From positions 186,001 to 250,000 of the forward strand of contig JBEBGL010000002.1 of NCBI GenBank assembly GCA_040081465.1: a stretch of DNA of 64,000 bases, given 5' to 3'. The translations under genes and the position numbers were made by a program. Position 1 is the first letter of the stretch, and every line of letters begins with the position of its first letter. Positions 45,821 through 55,234 of this stretch are shown here, piece by piece. The DNA is from UBA668 sp040081465 (GTDB lineage Bacteria > Actinomycetota > Acidimicrobiia > Acidimicrobiales > Ilumatobacteraceae). Below the pieces are notes generated by a model that worked only from the letters and a program-made list of their open reading frames with translations, searched no databases and was not told the origin of the DNA.

Positions 45821-47184
45821 AACAAGTCCGCCCACACTTCGGGGAGGTGATCGGTGAGATCGCTAGCAATCATTCCGTACGCCGCAGCGCGATGGGCAGC
45901 CTGCCCATGCAGCCACGCTCCGGCAGCAGCGGCATGAAATGCGGAGACACCGGCCGCGAGTAGCGCGCCGATGATGCCTGCCAAAACATCGCCTGTACCA
46001 GCGGATGCCAGCCGTGCATCGCCCGTTGTCACGACCAACACAGCGCCAGACGACTCGGCAACGACCGTCGCCGCGCCCTTCAGCAGAACTACGCAGGCGG
46101 TATCGGCGGCCAATCGACGAGCCGCGTCGAGGCGATCCGCACCGGGCTTCGCTCCGGTCAGTAAGGCGAACTCGCCGTCGTGTGGTGTCAACACGGTCGG
46201 TGTTGTGCGGCGGCGTAGCAACGCAGCGGCGTCTTGCACGTTCCATGCCATCGCAAACAGAGCATCGCCGTCGATGACGATTGGAACTGGCGCGTCGATT
46301 ACGACCGAGCGAGTCTGCGTCGCTACAGCTTCCGCACGCCCCAAGCCTGGTCCGATGACGAGCGCTTGAAAGCGGTCGAGAGTGGAAAGAACATCCGCAC
46401 TCCAGCCCTTAGCAGGCAATGAGCGTTGTACGACTTCGGTGGGTACGCCGTTCAGAATCTCACCGGGCGACGAAAGGTGCACCATGCCAGCACATGCGCG
46501 CAGCGCCCCGAGCGAGACAAGCACTGCAGCGCCGGGCATCGATGCGCTTCCCGCGATGACACGTACTGCGGCGCGCCACTTGTGCGATGCCGCATCGCGG
46601 CGTGGCAACCACTCGGCCACGTCGGAGTCCTGAACAAGAAACGCCGTCGCTTGCGCTGCCGCCGCTGCACCCAATCCGATGTCCGCAATCTGCACACTGC
46701 CAGCGAAGCCAGCACCGGGAGGCAAGACAAGCCCAGGCTTGTAGGCGCCAAACGTGACAGTCGCAGTCGCGGAAAGGACGTCGCCTTCGATCTGTCCCGT
46801 CAGCGCGTCGACGCCACTCGGAATGTCGACGGCTAGCACTGGCGTGTCTTCGACAGCCGGAGGCTTCCAAGCACCGCGAAACCCGGTCCCATACGCGGCG
46901 TCGATGACAAGGTTGGCGGGCGGCAGCGTTAACGGACAATCGGCGGCATCGAATACGCGCACCTTGACACCACTCGCCTGCAGTCGCTCGCCAGCGACTC
47001 GGCCGTCGGCGCCGTTGTTGCCCTTGCCGGCGATGACGTTGACGGTGCGTCCGTATGTGCCACCCATCAAACGCACGGCGCTTCGGGCAACGGCAGCGCC
47101 CGCTCGCCCGATCAGCACTTCGCCAGACTCGACCGCGGATGCGTCGATGCTGCGCATTTCCTCGGGCGTCACGATCGGCAACAC
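45817..47184 (-). CDS. nnr: bifunctional NAD(P)H-hydrate epimerase/dehydratase
   Basis: 455-residue repair enzyme for hydrated NAD(P)H. The N-terminal YjeF/epimerase domain has VIAGKGNNGADGRVAGERL and VDIPSGVDALTG. The C-terminal ADP-dependent dehydratase (ribokinase-like) has LVIGPGLGR, VIDGDALFAM, VLTPHDGEFALLTG, LLKGAATVVA and the nucleotide-binding ASAGTGDVLAGIIGALLAAG. Start GTG 47184. It is 32 bases from the acpS stop, in the same row. Confidence 0.93.
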   Translation of the reverse strand: MLPIVTPEEMRSIDASAVESGEVLIGRAGAAVARSAVRLMGGTYGRTVNVIAGKGNNGADGRVAGERLQASGVKVRVFDAADCPLTLPPANLVIDAAYGTGFRGAWKPPAVEDTPVLAVDIPSGVDALTGQIEGDVLSATATVTFGAYKPGLVLPPGAGFAGSVQIADIGLGAAAAAQATAFLVQDSDVAEWLPRRDAASHKWRAAVRVIAGSASMPGAAVLVSLGALRACAGMVHLSSPGEILNGVPTEVVQRSLPAKGWSADVLSTLDRFQALVIGPGLGRAEAVATQTRSVVIDAPVPIVIDGDALFAMAWNVQDAAALLRRRTTPTVLTPHDGEFALLTGAKPGADRLDAARRLAADTACVVLLKGAATVVAESSGAVLVVTTGDARLASAGTGDVLAGIIGALLAAGVSAFHAAAAGAWLHGQAAHRAAAYGMIASDLTDHLPEVWADLL

Positions 47185-47216
47185 ACGTTGAGCCTACGCC
47201 CGCAGCGGCGAGTCGT

Positions 47217-47585
47217 TCAGTGGGCGACGACGTACGCAATCGCAACAATGTCGGTGTGCGTCAGGCTGAGATGCCACGAACTCACACCGCGTTCCTTTGC
47301 CAGTTCCAACGCTCTGCCAACAACAACTAAAGAAGGCTCACCCGACTCGGCGCGCGACACCCAGACGTCGTGAAACCCAAACGCACCAAGTCCGAGCCCC
47401 ATCGCCTTCATCACTGCCTCGCGCGCAGCAAACCGTGCAGCCAACGACGGCACAGGGTCGATCTTTAGCGCCACGTACGCCAACTCTTCAGCCGTGAATA
47501 GCCGATCGCGCATCGAAGGAGTGCGCAGCAACGAAGTCCGAAAGCGCTCGATGTCGACCGCGTCGACGCCGATCCCCTTAATCAT
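47217..47585 (-). CDS. acpS: holo-[acyl-carrier-protein] synthase
   Basis: 122-residue 4'-phosphopantetheinyl transferase that activates acyl carrier protein. Motifs: IGVDAVDIERF with the metal-binding aspartate, RFAAREAVMKAMG, and the C-terminal WHLSLTHTDIVAIAYVV. ATG 47585 is chosen as the conserved start. Two more ATGs lie upstream in tandem 14-base repeats, but they are out of frame with it. Confidence 0.93.
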   Translation of the reverse strand: MIKGIGVDAVDIERFRTSLLRTPSMRDRLFTAEELAYVALKIDPVPSLAARFAAREAVMKAMGLGLGAFGFHDVWVSRAESGEPSLVVVGRALELAKERGVSSWHLSLTHTDIVAIAYVVAH

Positions 47586-47618
47586 GAACGGCAAATCATG
47601 AACGGCAAATCATGAACG
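47580..47618. repeat. 14-base tandem repeat at the glmS/acpS junction
   Basis: About 2.8 copies of AATCATGAACGGCA (47580-47593, 47594-47607, partial 47608-47618). Each copy carries an ATG on the minus strand: one is the acpS start and the last lies at the glmS stop. Two identical full copies suggest recent slippage. A copy-number change would shift the acpS leader by 14 bases. Confidence 0.85.
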
Positions 47619-50600
47619 CCAGTGATCGGCGGTTTCAGAGATCGGCAGGATCAACAGGTCTGCCACCGAGAGATCGGCGAGCAGATCGTCACGGAAACCA
47701 CCCTCGGTCTCTGTGACCCAGTCGACCAAACGGTCGTAGCGATGGTCGTATCCCTGCAGCACACCGCGCATCACCGGTGCCGGCAACCGATCGTGAAAGC
47801 GCACGTGCAACAGCGTTAAGCCCGTGCAGCTGCCACCCTTCACTTCTGGCACCAAGATCACGGTGCGACCATCGCTGCGACCGCGGGCCACAAGTACTTC
47901 CTTCTCACTCGCGACGCGCCGCTTGGTACCGCGCAACTGCGGATTACGCTCGACGCGACTGGGTACATCGCGCGACATGCCACCACGGTCGACGATCGCG
48001 ATCGTTGCGTCTTGGGCCGGATCACCTTCGATGGCATAACGGGTGTAACCGACGACTGCTTCGACCGCTGGGTCGAGGTCGGCAAGCACTTTCAACGTGC
48101 GGTAGCTCAGGCGGTCGCGACCGGCACCGGTGCCCAGCACCTCTTGCACGAGAGCGCGATCGAGCACGCCCTCGTCGTTGCGACTGATACCGACGGTCAC
48201 AGTCTTGGCCTGATGCTTGATGGCATCGATGGGTCGCGTGAGTTCATCGATCGCTCGCGTCAACGCGGCGGTGAGGTCGTCGACCATCGCATCTGGCGTT
48301 GCGATCTTGCCTGTGGCCCGCTGGTACGCCTCGAGCGGCGAGTCGCTGGTCATGTCGCCGAGAATTGCGACCAGGCGAACCGCAGTCGAAGCTTCCAGTT
48401 GTCCGTCGTACTGCGCAGCGCGCAGGCCGTCGAGAAAGCGTTCCGCGTAAACGCCGATGCCCTGTTGTACAGCCAGCAGCACGGCGTCGCCGTCGCTATC
48501 CGCGGCCAGCGCGTGCTCGATCAACTCGCGCGCCTCGCGCAATGGTCGCGCCGAAGCGTCGATGGCGAGCGCCGCTTCGTAACCAAAGAGATGTCCGACC
48601 ATCGCTGACAACACGAACGCAAGCGCTGGCTCGACTGCTGGCACGGTCAACACGCCTGCGGCTGCGGCGAAGCGTTCGTCGGCTTCGGTGGCGATGACAA
48701 TCGGCGTTGCCTTGTGCGCTTTGTAGATCGCGACTTCTTTGGCCACATCGTCGGCCGTGCCACCCACGAGGCCGGCAGCACACACGAGAATCAACGGTTC
48801 ACACGAGAGATCGATGTGCTTCTTATCTTCGGTGACATCGCAAGAGATGCTCTTGTAACAGAGTTCGCTGAGCTTGATGCGAACTTCCTCGGCAGCGACG
48901 ATGTTCGGGCCGTTTCCAAGAATCGTCCAATATCGCTTCGAAGGTGCGAAGCGGCGCGCGGCGTCGCCGATGATTGACCGCGTAGCCAACACCTGCACCA
49001 TCGCGTCGGGAAGAGTGCGCAGCGACTGCAAGATCTCGTGTCGGCGCTTTGCATCGCCGCGATTGCCAGCTTCGGCAATGGCGCATGCCAGCAACACGCC
49101 AGCGGCTACCTGTGCGTAGAAAGCCTTAGTGCTTGCCACACTCATTTCGACATCTCGGCCGTCGCTCGTGTACATCACACCTTCGGCCTTGTCCGTCAGA
49201 TCGCTGTTGCGGCGATTGACGATTGCCAAAACCGCTGCCCCGCGACCGCGAGCGAGATCGACGGTGCGATTCGTGTCGGTGGTTGTTCCGCTTTGGCTGA
49301 CCGCGACGACAAGCGTGTCGCTCATATCGAGCCGCAGGTGGAAACCAGAAAGCTCGGTAGCGGTAATCGCGTCAACATCGAAAGTGTCTTCGGTGAGCGC
49401 GTCGAGCACGACGGCCATACTGCGGCCGGCGATGGCAGCGGTTCCCTGCCCGATGACGCGCACCTTGGTGATCTGGCCACTGGCCAAGCGCTGCGCAATC
49501 GCCGGCGGCAACGCGCGACTGCCAACTTCGGCGCGCAGTCCATCGGCGGTGTCTACGATCTTGCCCCGCAACGTCTTGCGGAAGCTGTTTGGTGCCTCGC
49601 CAAGTTCTTTCAGCAGAAAGTGCGGAGCGTCGCCACGATCGATGTCGCGTGTCGTAACTTCGGCGGTCACGATCTCGCTTTCGTCGATCGGCAACTCGCT
49701 GCCGTCGTAAGCAATGCGTCGAACGCCAGCCAACGAACCTGCCTGCGCACCATCGATCAGGAAGACCTGACCGCGGCTGCCCGACGGTGATGCAGTCTCA
49801 CCGTCGACTCGCAGGTACTTCATCGTCTCTTCCACGACGCCATATGGCTCGCTCGCCACGATGTACATGTCGTCACCGAGACCGACGTACAACGCCTGCC
49901 CGCTACCGCGCAACGCAATGAACACCTGATCGGGTGCCGCGGCGGTTGCGGCTGCGATCGCGACGCTGCCGTCGAACTCGGCAACCGTTCGGCGAAATGC
50001 CTCGCCCAGCCCGTGATTTTCCGCATACTGCGCCATCACCGCTGGAATCACTTTGGCGTCAGTTGTAATCGGTCCGGCGATATGCAGTGAGTGGTTCACC
50101 TTGATGTCGGCATGGTTGTCGACGTCGCCGTTCAGCACCGCTACCGCGTACGGCAGGGCCGCCTGTTGCGCACCGGTCAGCTCGGTCTGCTCGCTATTCA
50201 CCGGGTGGCAATTGGGCTCGCTGATAATGCCGACGCTCGCCCAGCGCGTGTGCCCGAGCACAGACACCTTCGCCGTCGAATGCGAGAGCGCCTGACGCAA
50301 CAACGTGTCGGCCTGAGCAGCAGCGCGCAGCGCGCGCACGTTGTCGCCGAGCTCACCGATCTCGGCCGCTGCTTTGTACACAAATCCAAGGCAGTCCCCA
50401 GCCACGCGTACCGAGCCGTTCTGAAACAGCGGATCGGCGGAACGCTGCGCGATCACGGCCGCAACGCTGGGGTCCGCGAGGTCGAGCCCGTGATTCCACA
50501 CCAGCACGTTCAGGCCGGCGCTGTCGCGCCCACGAACTTCCATGCGGTCGATGGCCGAGAAGGCCTGTTGAATGGCGAGGTAACCGGCGATCGCGGCTTC

Positions 50601-51002
50601 ACTCGCATCGCGTCCCGCGAGCTCACCAACGGCGCGGGCAGTGTTCAACCGATCCTTGCGCAGCGCCCACACCGCGTCGCGAGCCAGCAATAGTTCGGCA
50701 TTGATCTGCTCGATGTCCTCAGGCGAGAGGCCGTGACCTTCTTCCAGCTCGCGTTCGCGATCGGCGATGCGACCGTCGAGTTGGTCGAAGCGAGCAGCCA
50801 TCCCAGCTGCAAGTTCGTGGCGACCGACCAGGGCCAGCATGCCCGGAACTCCGTGCAACAAACGGTCGAGTTCGCTCAAGATCCCAGCGGCGGCGGTCAG
50901 CGTCGGCGCCGCGACTGCACGATCAAGAGCTTCGACGATTTCAGCGGCTGTGGGAGTTGCTCGACTGGTCGGCCGAGAGACGATCGCGACGATGCCACAC
51001 AT
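47610..51002 (-). CDS. glmS: oversized glutamine-fructose-6-phosphate aminotransferase (GlmS) variant
   Basis: 1130 residues against about 610 for ordinary GlmS. N-terminal nucleophile Cys2 (MCGIVAIVS), then about 125 extra residues with a helical, charged stretch (ELEEGHGLSPEDIEQINAEL), and only then the glutaminase motifs VRGRDSAGLN (about 153), VLGHTRWASVG and NGDVDNHADI. SIS sugar-binding domains follow: GQGTAAIAG with SQSGTTTDTNRTVDLARG (about 505-640) and YWTILGNGPNIVAAEEVRIKLSEL (about 690-830). KHQAKTVTVG near 930 matches the normal GlmS end, and some 195 further residues follow. It should make glucosamine 6-phosphate for peptidoglycan; glmM is adjacent. Confidence 0.88.
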   Translation of the reverse strand: MCGIVAIVSRPTSRATPTAAEIVEALDRAVAAPTLTAAAGILSELDRLLHGVPGMLALVGRHELAAGMAARFDQLDGRIADRERELEEGHGLSPEDIEQINAELLLARDAVWALRKDRLNTARAVGELAGRDASEAAIAGYLAIQQAFSAIDRMEVRGRDSAGLNVLVWNHGLDLADPSVAAVIAQRSADPLFQNGSVRVAGDCLGFVYKAAAEIGELGDNVRALRAAAQADTLLRQALSHSTAKVSVLGHTRWASVGIISEPNCHPVNSEQTELTGAQQAALPYAVAVLNGDVDNHADIKVNHSLHIAGPITTDAKVIPAVMAQYAENHGLGEAFRRTVAEFDGSVAIAAATAAAPDQVFIALRGSGQALYVGLGDDMYIVASEPYGVVEETMKYLRVDGETASPSGSRGQVFLIDGAQAGSLAGVRRIAYDGSELPIDESEIVTAEVTTRDIDRGDAPHFLLKELGEAPNSFRKTLRGKIVDTADGLRAEVGSRALPPAIAQRLASGQITKVRVIGQGTAAIAGRSMAVVLDALTEDTFDVDAITATELSGFHLRLDMSDTLVVAVSQSGTTTDTNRTVDLARGRGAAVLAIVNRRNSDLTDKAEGVMYTSDGRDVEMSVASTKAFYAQVAAGVLLACAIAEAGNRGDAKRRHEILQSLRTLPDAMVQVLATRSIIGDAARRFAPSKRYWTILGNGPNIVAAEEVRIKLSELCYKSISCDVTEDKKHIDLSCEPLILVCAAGLVGGTADDVAKEVAIYKAHKATPIVIATEADERFAAAAGVLTVPAVEPALAFVLSAMVGHLFGYEAALAIDASARPLREARELIEHALAADSDGDAVLLAVQQGIGVYAERFLDGLRAAQYDGQLEASTAVRLVAILGDMTSDSPLEAYQRATGKIATPDAMVDDLTAALTRAIDELTRPIDAIKHQAKTVTVGISRNDEGVLDRALVQEVLGTGAGRDRLSYRTLKVLADLDPAVEAVVGYTRYAIEGDPAQDATIAIVDRGGMSRDVPSRVERNPQLRGTKRRVASEKEVLVARGRSDGRTVILVPEVKGGSCTGLTLLHVRFHDRLPAPVMRGVLQGYDHRYDRLVDWVTETEGGFRDDLLADLSVADLLILPISETADHWRS

Positions 51003-51052
51003 ATGACAAATAGGTTACCGAGGGTTTCTGACCCCGGCCGTTCAGGTGCCAG

Positions 51053-52357
51053 TCAGCCGAACCGGCGCAGCACCGTTGCAGCCAGCTCGTCGGCCGCCAG
51101 TTGTGCAGCAGCCTGGGTGTTCGCCTCAACCATCACCCGAATCAGCGGTTCGGTGCCGCTGGCCCGCACGAGTACTCGGCCATCGCCGCCCAGCCCAGAG
51201 TTGGCCGTCGCGATCTCGTCGGCGAGTTCGGCCGCGACTTGCGGATGCCGATCGCGGACCCGCACATTGACCAACACCTGCGGGTAGGTGGTCATCACGT
51301 TGTCGGCGAGTTCGGCGAGCGTGCGACCCTTCTCGTGCACGAACTGAGCCAGACGCAGTCCGGCCAACACTCCATCACCTGTCGTGGCTATGTCGCGGTA
51401 GATGATGTGCCCGCTCTGCTCGCCGCCAATGCTGAAGCCTCCGGTTGCGAGTTCCTCGAGCACGTAACGATCGCCAACCGCTGTTGTCACAACTTGAACT
51501 CCCGCCGCAGCCATCGCCTTATGAAAGCCCAGGTTGCTCATGACGGTGACAACCACTGTGTTGTCGTGCAGCGCGCCCTCGTCGCGAAGTTGCAGCGCGG
51601 CGAGCGCGACCATGCGATCGCCGTCGACGGGTTGCCCGCGATGATCGACCGCGATCACGCGATCGCCGTCACCATCGAACGCGAGCCCGAGGTCGGCTTT
51701 GTGTGCGACGACGGCCTCGGCCAGCGACGCAGTATTGGTCGCGCCACAGCTGTCGTTGATATTGCGACCGTTGGGAGCAGCATGAATGACTACGACGTCC
51801 GCACCAAGCGCGCGAAACACTGCCGGTGCAGCTTCGAAGGTTGCGCCGTTCGCGCAGTCGAGGACAACTCGCAAACCCGTCAGCGAACCGTCGATGCCCG
51901 CGAGGTGCGCTACATATCCTTCCCGCCAATCGTGCGGAGTCGCGACGGCGGTCGAAGCGACCGGAGCGACTTCGCCGTGCAACGCCGCTTCGATCGAGCC
52001 TTCAACTTCGTCGGTGAGCTTCAAGCCACCTTGCGCGAAGACCTTCACACCGTTGTCGTACCAAGGATTGTGCGAAGCCGTGATCATCACCGCCGGCACT
52101 GCCATCTGCGCCGACATCCACGCCAGCGCCGGCGTTGGTACGACGCCAAGCAACAGTGGACTGACACCGGCCGAGATCAGTCCGTCGACAACCGCCGCTT
52201 CAAGTTCCGGACCCGACTCGCGAGGGTCGCGACCGACAAGCCACATGTCGCCGCCGAGAACAGCAGCGGCAGCGCGCGCCAACGACGCAACGTAGTCAGT
52301 GGTGAGAACTGTCAACGCTTCGGCGCGCACCCCATCGGTGCCGAACCGCAACGTCAT
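51053..52357 (-). CDS. glmM: phosphoglucosamine mutase
   Basis: 434-residue alpha-D-phosphohexomutase converting glucosamine 6-phosphate to the 1-phosphate. It has the FGTDGVR opening, the phosphoserine loop ITASHNPWYDNGVK, the metal loop LAFDGDGDR, the sugar loop GGEQSGHII and the phosphate-binding VRASGTEPLIRVMVEA. It lies 26 bases after rpsI and 50 bases before glmS, so the two consecutive amino-sugar steps are next to each other. Confidence 0.95.
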   Translation of the reverse strand: MTLRFGTDGVRAEALTVLTTDYVASLARAAAAVLGGDMWLVGRDPRESGPELEAAVVDGLISAGVSPLLLGVVPTPALAWMSAQMAVPAVMITASHNPWYDNGVKVFAQGGLKLTDEVEGSIEAALHGEVAPVASTAVATPHDWREGYVAHLAGIDGSLTGLRVVLDCANGATFEAAPAVFRALGADVVVIHAAPNGRNINDSCGATNTASLAEAVVAHKADLGLAFDGDGDRVIAVDHRGQPVDGDRMVALAALQLRDEGALHDNTVVVTVMSNLGFHKAMAAAGVQVVTTAVGDRYVLEELATGGFSIGGEQSGHIIYRDIATTGDGVLAGLRLAQFVHEKGRTLAELADNVMTTYPQVLVNVRVRDRHPQVAAELADEIATANSGLGGDGRVLVRASGTEPLIRVMVEANTQAAAQLAADELAATVLRRFG

Positions 52358-52383
52358 CGCTGTACGGGCTTAGCGCCCAACAC

Positions 52384-52779
52384 CTAACGCTTGGTGTATT
52401 GTTTGGCCTTGCGGGCCTTGACTAGGCCGTACTTCTTGCTCTCCTTGCGACGTGGGTCGCGGGTGAGCAGGCCGGCCTTCTTCAGCGATGCGCGAGTTTC
52501 GGGGTCGAGTTCGACGAGCGCACGGGCGATCGCCATACGCAACGCGCCTGACTGGCCACTGATGCCGCCGCCGTGCATTGTTGCATCGATGTCGTAAGCC
52601 TCTTCAACGTTGGCTACACGGAGCGCTTCGGTAACAACCATGCGCTGCATGGCGGTCGTGAAGTACGCGTCGAACGCTTTGCCGTTGATCGTGTGCGTGC
52701 CGTTGCCTGGGCGCAAGCGAGCGCGAGCGACGGCTTCCTTGCGACGACCGGTGGTCTGGGTGAGCGGCTTGGTTGCCAT
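52384..52779 (-). CDS. rpsI: 30S ribosomal protein S9
   Basis: 131 residues. It has GRRKEAVARARLRPG at the N terminus, GGGISGQSGALRMAIARAL in the middle and the conserved tail DPRRKESKKYGLVKARKAKQYTKR, whose end reaches the ribosomal P site. It follows rplM by 23 bases in the usual L13-S9 pair. Confidence 0.97.
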   Translation of the reverse strand: MATKPLTQTTGRRKEAVARARLRPGNGTHTINGKAFDAYFTTAMQRMVVTEALRVANVEEAYDIDATMHGGGISGQSGALRMAIARALVELDPETRASLKKAGLLTRDPRRKESKKYGLVKARKAKQYTKR

Positions 52780-52802
52780 GTGTGTTCGGTACCTTCCGGC
52801 GA

Positions 52803-53249
52803 TCAGCGGGCCGTGGCCGCTGCGAGTTTGAGAGTGACAGGGTTCTGGGCGCTGTGCGGATGCTCTGGGCCCGCGTAGACCTTCAGCTTCTTGATTTGCT
52901 GACGACCAAGCGGGCCATGCGGCAGCATGCCGCGCACACTGCGCCGAATGGCTTCGGCCGCATCGCGCTCGAGCAGGCTGGCGTACATCTCGGTCTTCAA
53001 GCCACCCGGGTAACCGCTATAGCGATGGACGCCCTTGGTGGCGGCCTTGCCCTTGGTCAGAACGATCTTGCTGGCATTGATAATGACCACGTGGTCGCCA
53101 CTATCCATGTGCGGCGCAAAGGTCGGCTTGTGCTTGCCACGCAGCAGGCGGGCAACTTCCGTGCAGAGTCGGCCGAGCACAAGGTTGTCGGCGTCGATCA
53201 CGTGCCACGTACGCGTGATTTCGCTGGCTTTGGGGCTGTAAGTAGTCAT
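52803..53249 (-). CDS. rplM: 50S ribosomal protein L13
   Basis: 148 residues with WHVIDADNLVLGRLCTEVARLLRGKHKP, DSGDHVVIINASKIVLTG-type text, YSGYPGGLK and RGMLPHGPLGRQQIKKLKVYAGPEHPH, all typical of L13. In related genomes it follows truA directly; here a 4-kb opposite-strand unit separates them. It therefore needs its own promoter. Confidence 0.97.
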   Translation of the reverse strand: MTTYSPKASEITRTWHVIDADNLVLGRLCTEVARLLRGKHKPTFAPHMDSGDHVVIINASKIVLTKGKAATKGVHRYSGYPGGLKTEMYASLLERDAAEAIRRSVRGMLPHGPLGRQQIKKLKVYAGPEHPHSAQNPVTLKLAAATAR

Positions 53250-53312
53250 TTCAACGTGCCCTTCATGAGCAATCCGGTCGTTCCTTGGTGAGCAGCACCA
53301 GGGAACCGTGAA

Positions 53313-53318
53313 ATGATA
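53313..53318 (-). promoter_or_regulatory. candidate -10 element for rplM-rpsI-glmM
   Basis: TATCAT on the minus strand, 63 bases before the rplM ATG, in the 267-base interval between rplM and the KAP gene. A possible but widely spaced -35 (TTGTAC) lies 19 bases upstream. It would leave a leader of about 55 bases. The rest of this interval (to 53504) holds no supportable gene. Confidence 0.35.
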
Positions 53319-53504
53319 CGGCCAACGGGCCGAAAACGTACAATTCGCCCGCCATGCGGGGTCGGAAGGGCTGAGTGGCGGTCGGTGTCGTCGCGGGGAT
53401 TAGCGAGGAGATCCTGCTCGAGCACTACGGATCGATCATCCCAACCCATGAGCACGCAAACAGGATGACATTGACCGCCGCAATGGCGCTCAATCCACAT
53501 GGAA

Positions 53505-53510
53505 TAGCCT
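53505..53510 (+). promoter_or_regulatory. candidate leaderless -10 element for the KAP NTPase gene
   Basis: TAGCCT, 6 bases before the ATG at 53517 with no ribosome-binding site. It is the same hexamer used before valS, the LCP gene and the dehydrogenase, so the inserted unit seems to use the host's promoter style. Confidence 0.4.
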
Positions 53511-53516
53511 CACGAA

Positions 53517-55217
53517 ATGCTTGCGAGGCTGGTGACCAATTTCAAGGCGAGGCTCAGAGCGCCGATCACGTGGATTAGCACTTTCGCCCCCCTGATCGCG
53601 TTTGTTGCCGTCGTCGCCGTAGTCAGCAATCTCGGCGATGTCGTGAGTCGAAACGGCGGCGGCCACCCCAGCAACACGGTGCAGCTTGTATGGGCAATCC
53701 AGTTCGCCCTTGTGCCCGCAAGTCTCCTCGCGCTCGTGGCCGGCGCTGTCACCTTGAATTCGCTTGTTCTGCATCGGCCTTTCGCGGGACAGATCGTCAT
53801 TCTTCAGTCGATCGCGTGCGTCGCTCTGATTGTGCTTTCCCCGCGAGTCAGCTCCCACGTGAGGCTCAATGACGCCACAGAGGTGGCTTTCGCGGAGCCA
53901 AGCAGTGTTATGGAGAGAATTGCCGTCGGGGTGATTCTGCTTTACGTGATCGCGAAAATGGCAGCGCTCGTCCATAGGAATGATCGCCTCACGACCAACT
54001 ACGACGGCATCACGATCCAAGCACCGACGGAGATCGTCGATGGTGAGCTTCTCACCCAGCGGCAACAATCGAGTCTTGAGTATCTCGTGGAGTCCCTCGA
54101 AGCGGATCGACCTGCCTCGCACCACGCTTCGATCGCCCTGACCGGCGGATGGGGGAGCGGCAAGTCGCGTGTGGCCTACGCCCTGCAAGAGCTCTGCGAT
54201 CCTCGGACGTCGCCGAGGCGACGAAGCAACCTCGTTGGATTGGCCGGAACCGCAAGACCCAACTTAGTAGTGGCAATAGTTGATGTTTGGGGCGTTGCCA
54301 GAGCGCAGGACGTGAGCTTCGAGATCGTCGAAACTGCTCTGCGCCAGCCGCGAGCTCGAGCGAGGGGATTGTGGCTCTTGCACCCGTTGCCGTTGAACCG
54401 CCGGCTCATCCTCAGCCGTATCAGGCTGCGGTACAAGTCCGTGAAGGCAGACCTCAAGTTCGACCCGATTCCTCCGTCGATCTCGCGACTCAAGCACGTT
54501 GAGCGACTAGCTCGTTCGCTGAGTCGCCGACAGGTTCGCCTCGTGGTAGTGCTAGATGAACTGGACAGGGCGGGAACCGCCGTAGCGCAGGCCGCGATCA
54601 GCTCAGCTCGTAGAGGTCTCGACGTGCGTGGGGTCACCACAGTGTTGGTATGCGACACGGAGATAATGGCCCAGAAGCTTGCCAATCCGCTGACCCCAGC
54701 GCTGCTAGACATCGACTCGGCACGGACTGCTTTCTACATCCAAGCTAATGATGTCCTCTTTGCTCAGAACTACCTTGCGATGCAAGGTCAAGAGGCAGAC
54801 CAAGCGATCCGAGCAGTGCGAGCGACGTACCTTCAACTCGGATCTCGGATTCGAGCGGGGCAGGAGAGATCGTTCCTTCTTCGTTATCTCGGTGGCCGAC
54901 TGCTGGAGGTCAACTCGTTCGGAGGACAGGCCGCTGACATAACTGATGCAGCCCGCGTGTTCCCACAGATTTGGAGGGCTATCACAAAGCTCCTCGGCCA
55001 CGACCTTGATCCGCCCAGTCTCACGAGTCACGTGGAGAAGGTTCTCGCAAACTTCAACCACCCCACTTTCGTTCGTTATCGATCCTTTGAGCGCAACGTG
55101 AGCAGCAAGTTGATCAAGCACATTTATAGCGACGATGGAGTTCCCCGACCGTCGAGTGATGCCATGCACAAGGCCGTGGCTACTCTGCTGACGGTGGCAG
55201 CGATCAGCAATCCTTGA
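53517..55217 (+). CDS. membrane-anchored KAP-family P-loop NTPase
   Basis: 566-residue protein. Four hydrophobic helices (about residues 20-41, 58-80, 92-107, 133-153) are followed by a cytosolic NTPase domain. Walker A is LTGGWGSGKSRVAYAL (about 206-221), with the Trp-Gly preceding the P-loop as in KAP NTPases; Walker B is LVVVLDELDRAGT (about 341-353), the KAP form ending in Asp-Arg. KAP proteins include phage-exclusion PifA, QatA of the Qat defence system and animal Kidins220. It is coupled to the next gene and lies between truA and rplM on the opposite strand. Base use is visibly less GC-rich than flanking ribosomal genes, with more AGG/AGA codons. Specific function unknown. Confidence 0.85.
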   Translation: MLARLVTNFKARLRAPITWISTFAPLIAFVAVVAVVSNLGDVVSRNGGGHPSNTVQLVWAIQFALVPASLLALVAGAVTLNSLVLHRPFAGQIVILQSIACVALIVLSPRVSSHVRLNDATEVAFAEPSSVMERIAVGVILLYVIAKMAALVHRNDRLTTNYDGITIQAPTEIVDGELLTQRQQSSLEYLVESLEADRPASHHASIALTGGWGSGKSRVAYALQELCDPRTSPRRRSNLVGLAGTARPNLVVAIVDVWGVARAQDVSFEIVETALRQPRARARGLWLLHPLPLNRRLILSRIRLRYKSVKADLKFDPIPPSISRLKHVERLARSLSRRQVRLVVVLDELDRAGTAVAQAAISSARRGLDVRGVTTVLVCDTEIMAQKLANPLTPALLDIDSARTAFYIQANDVLFAQNYLAMQGQEADQAIRAVRATYLQLGSRIRAGQERSFLLRYLGGRLLEVNSFGGQAADITDAARVFPQIWRAITKLLGHDLDPPSLTSHVEKVLANFNHPTFVRYRSFERNVSSKLIKHIYSDDGVPRPSSDAMHKAVATLLTVAAISNP

Positions 55218-55234
55218 GCAAACAGGAGACTCAC

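Noticed and set aside
53246..53500. 84-residue minus-strand frame running into the rplM start
   Set aside because: It covers the intergenic region and the rplM promoter area and has no family-like features.
53250..53516. Attachment-site or terminal repeats flanking the KAP unit (with 57203-57235)
   Set aside because: I compared the two ends by eye and found no direct repeat or inverted repeat, and no integrase or transposase gene.
53375..53578. GTG-started 67-residue frame upstream of the KAP gene
   Set aside because: No ribosome-binding site, overlaps the KAP start and has no recognisable sequence. It could be a remnant but cannot be supported.
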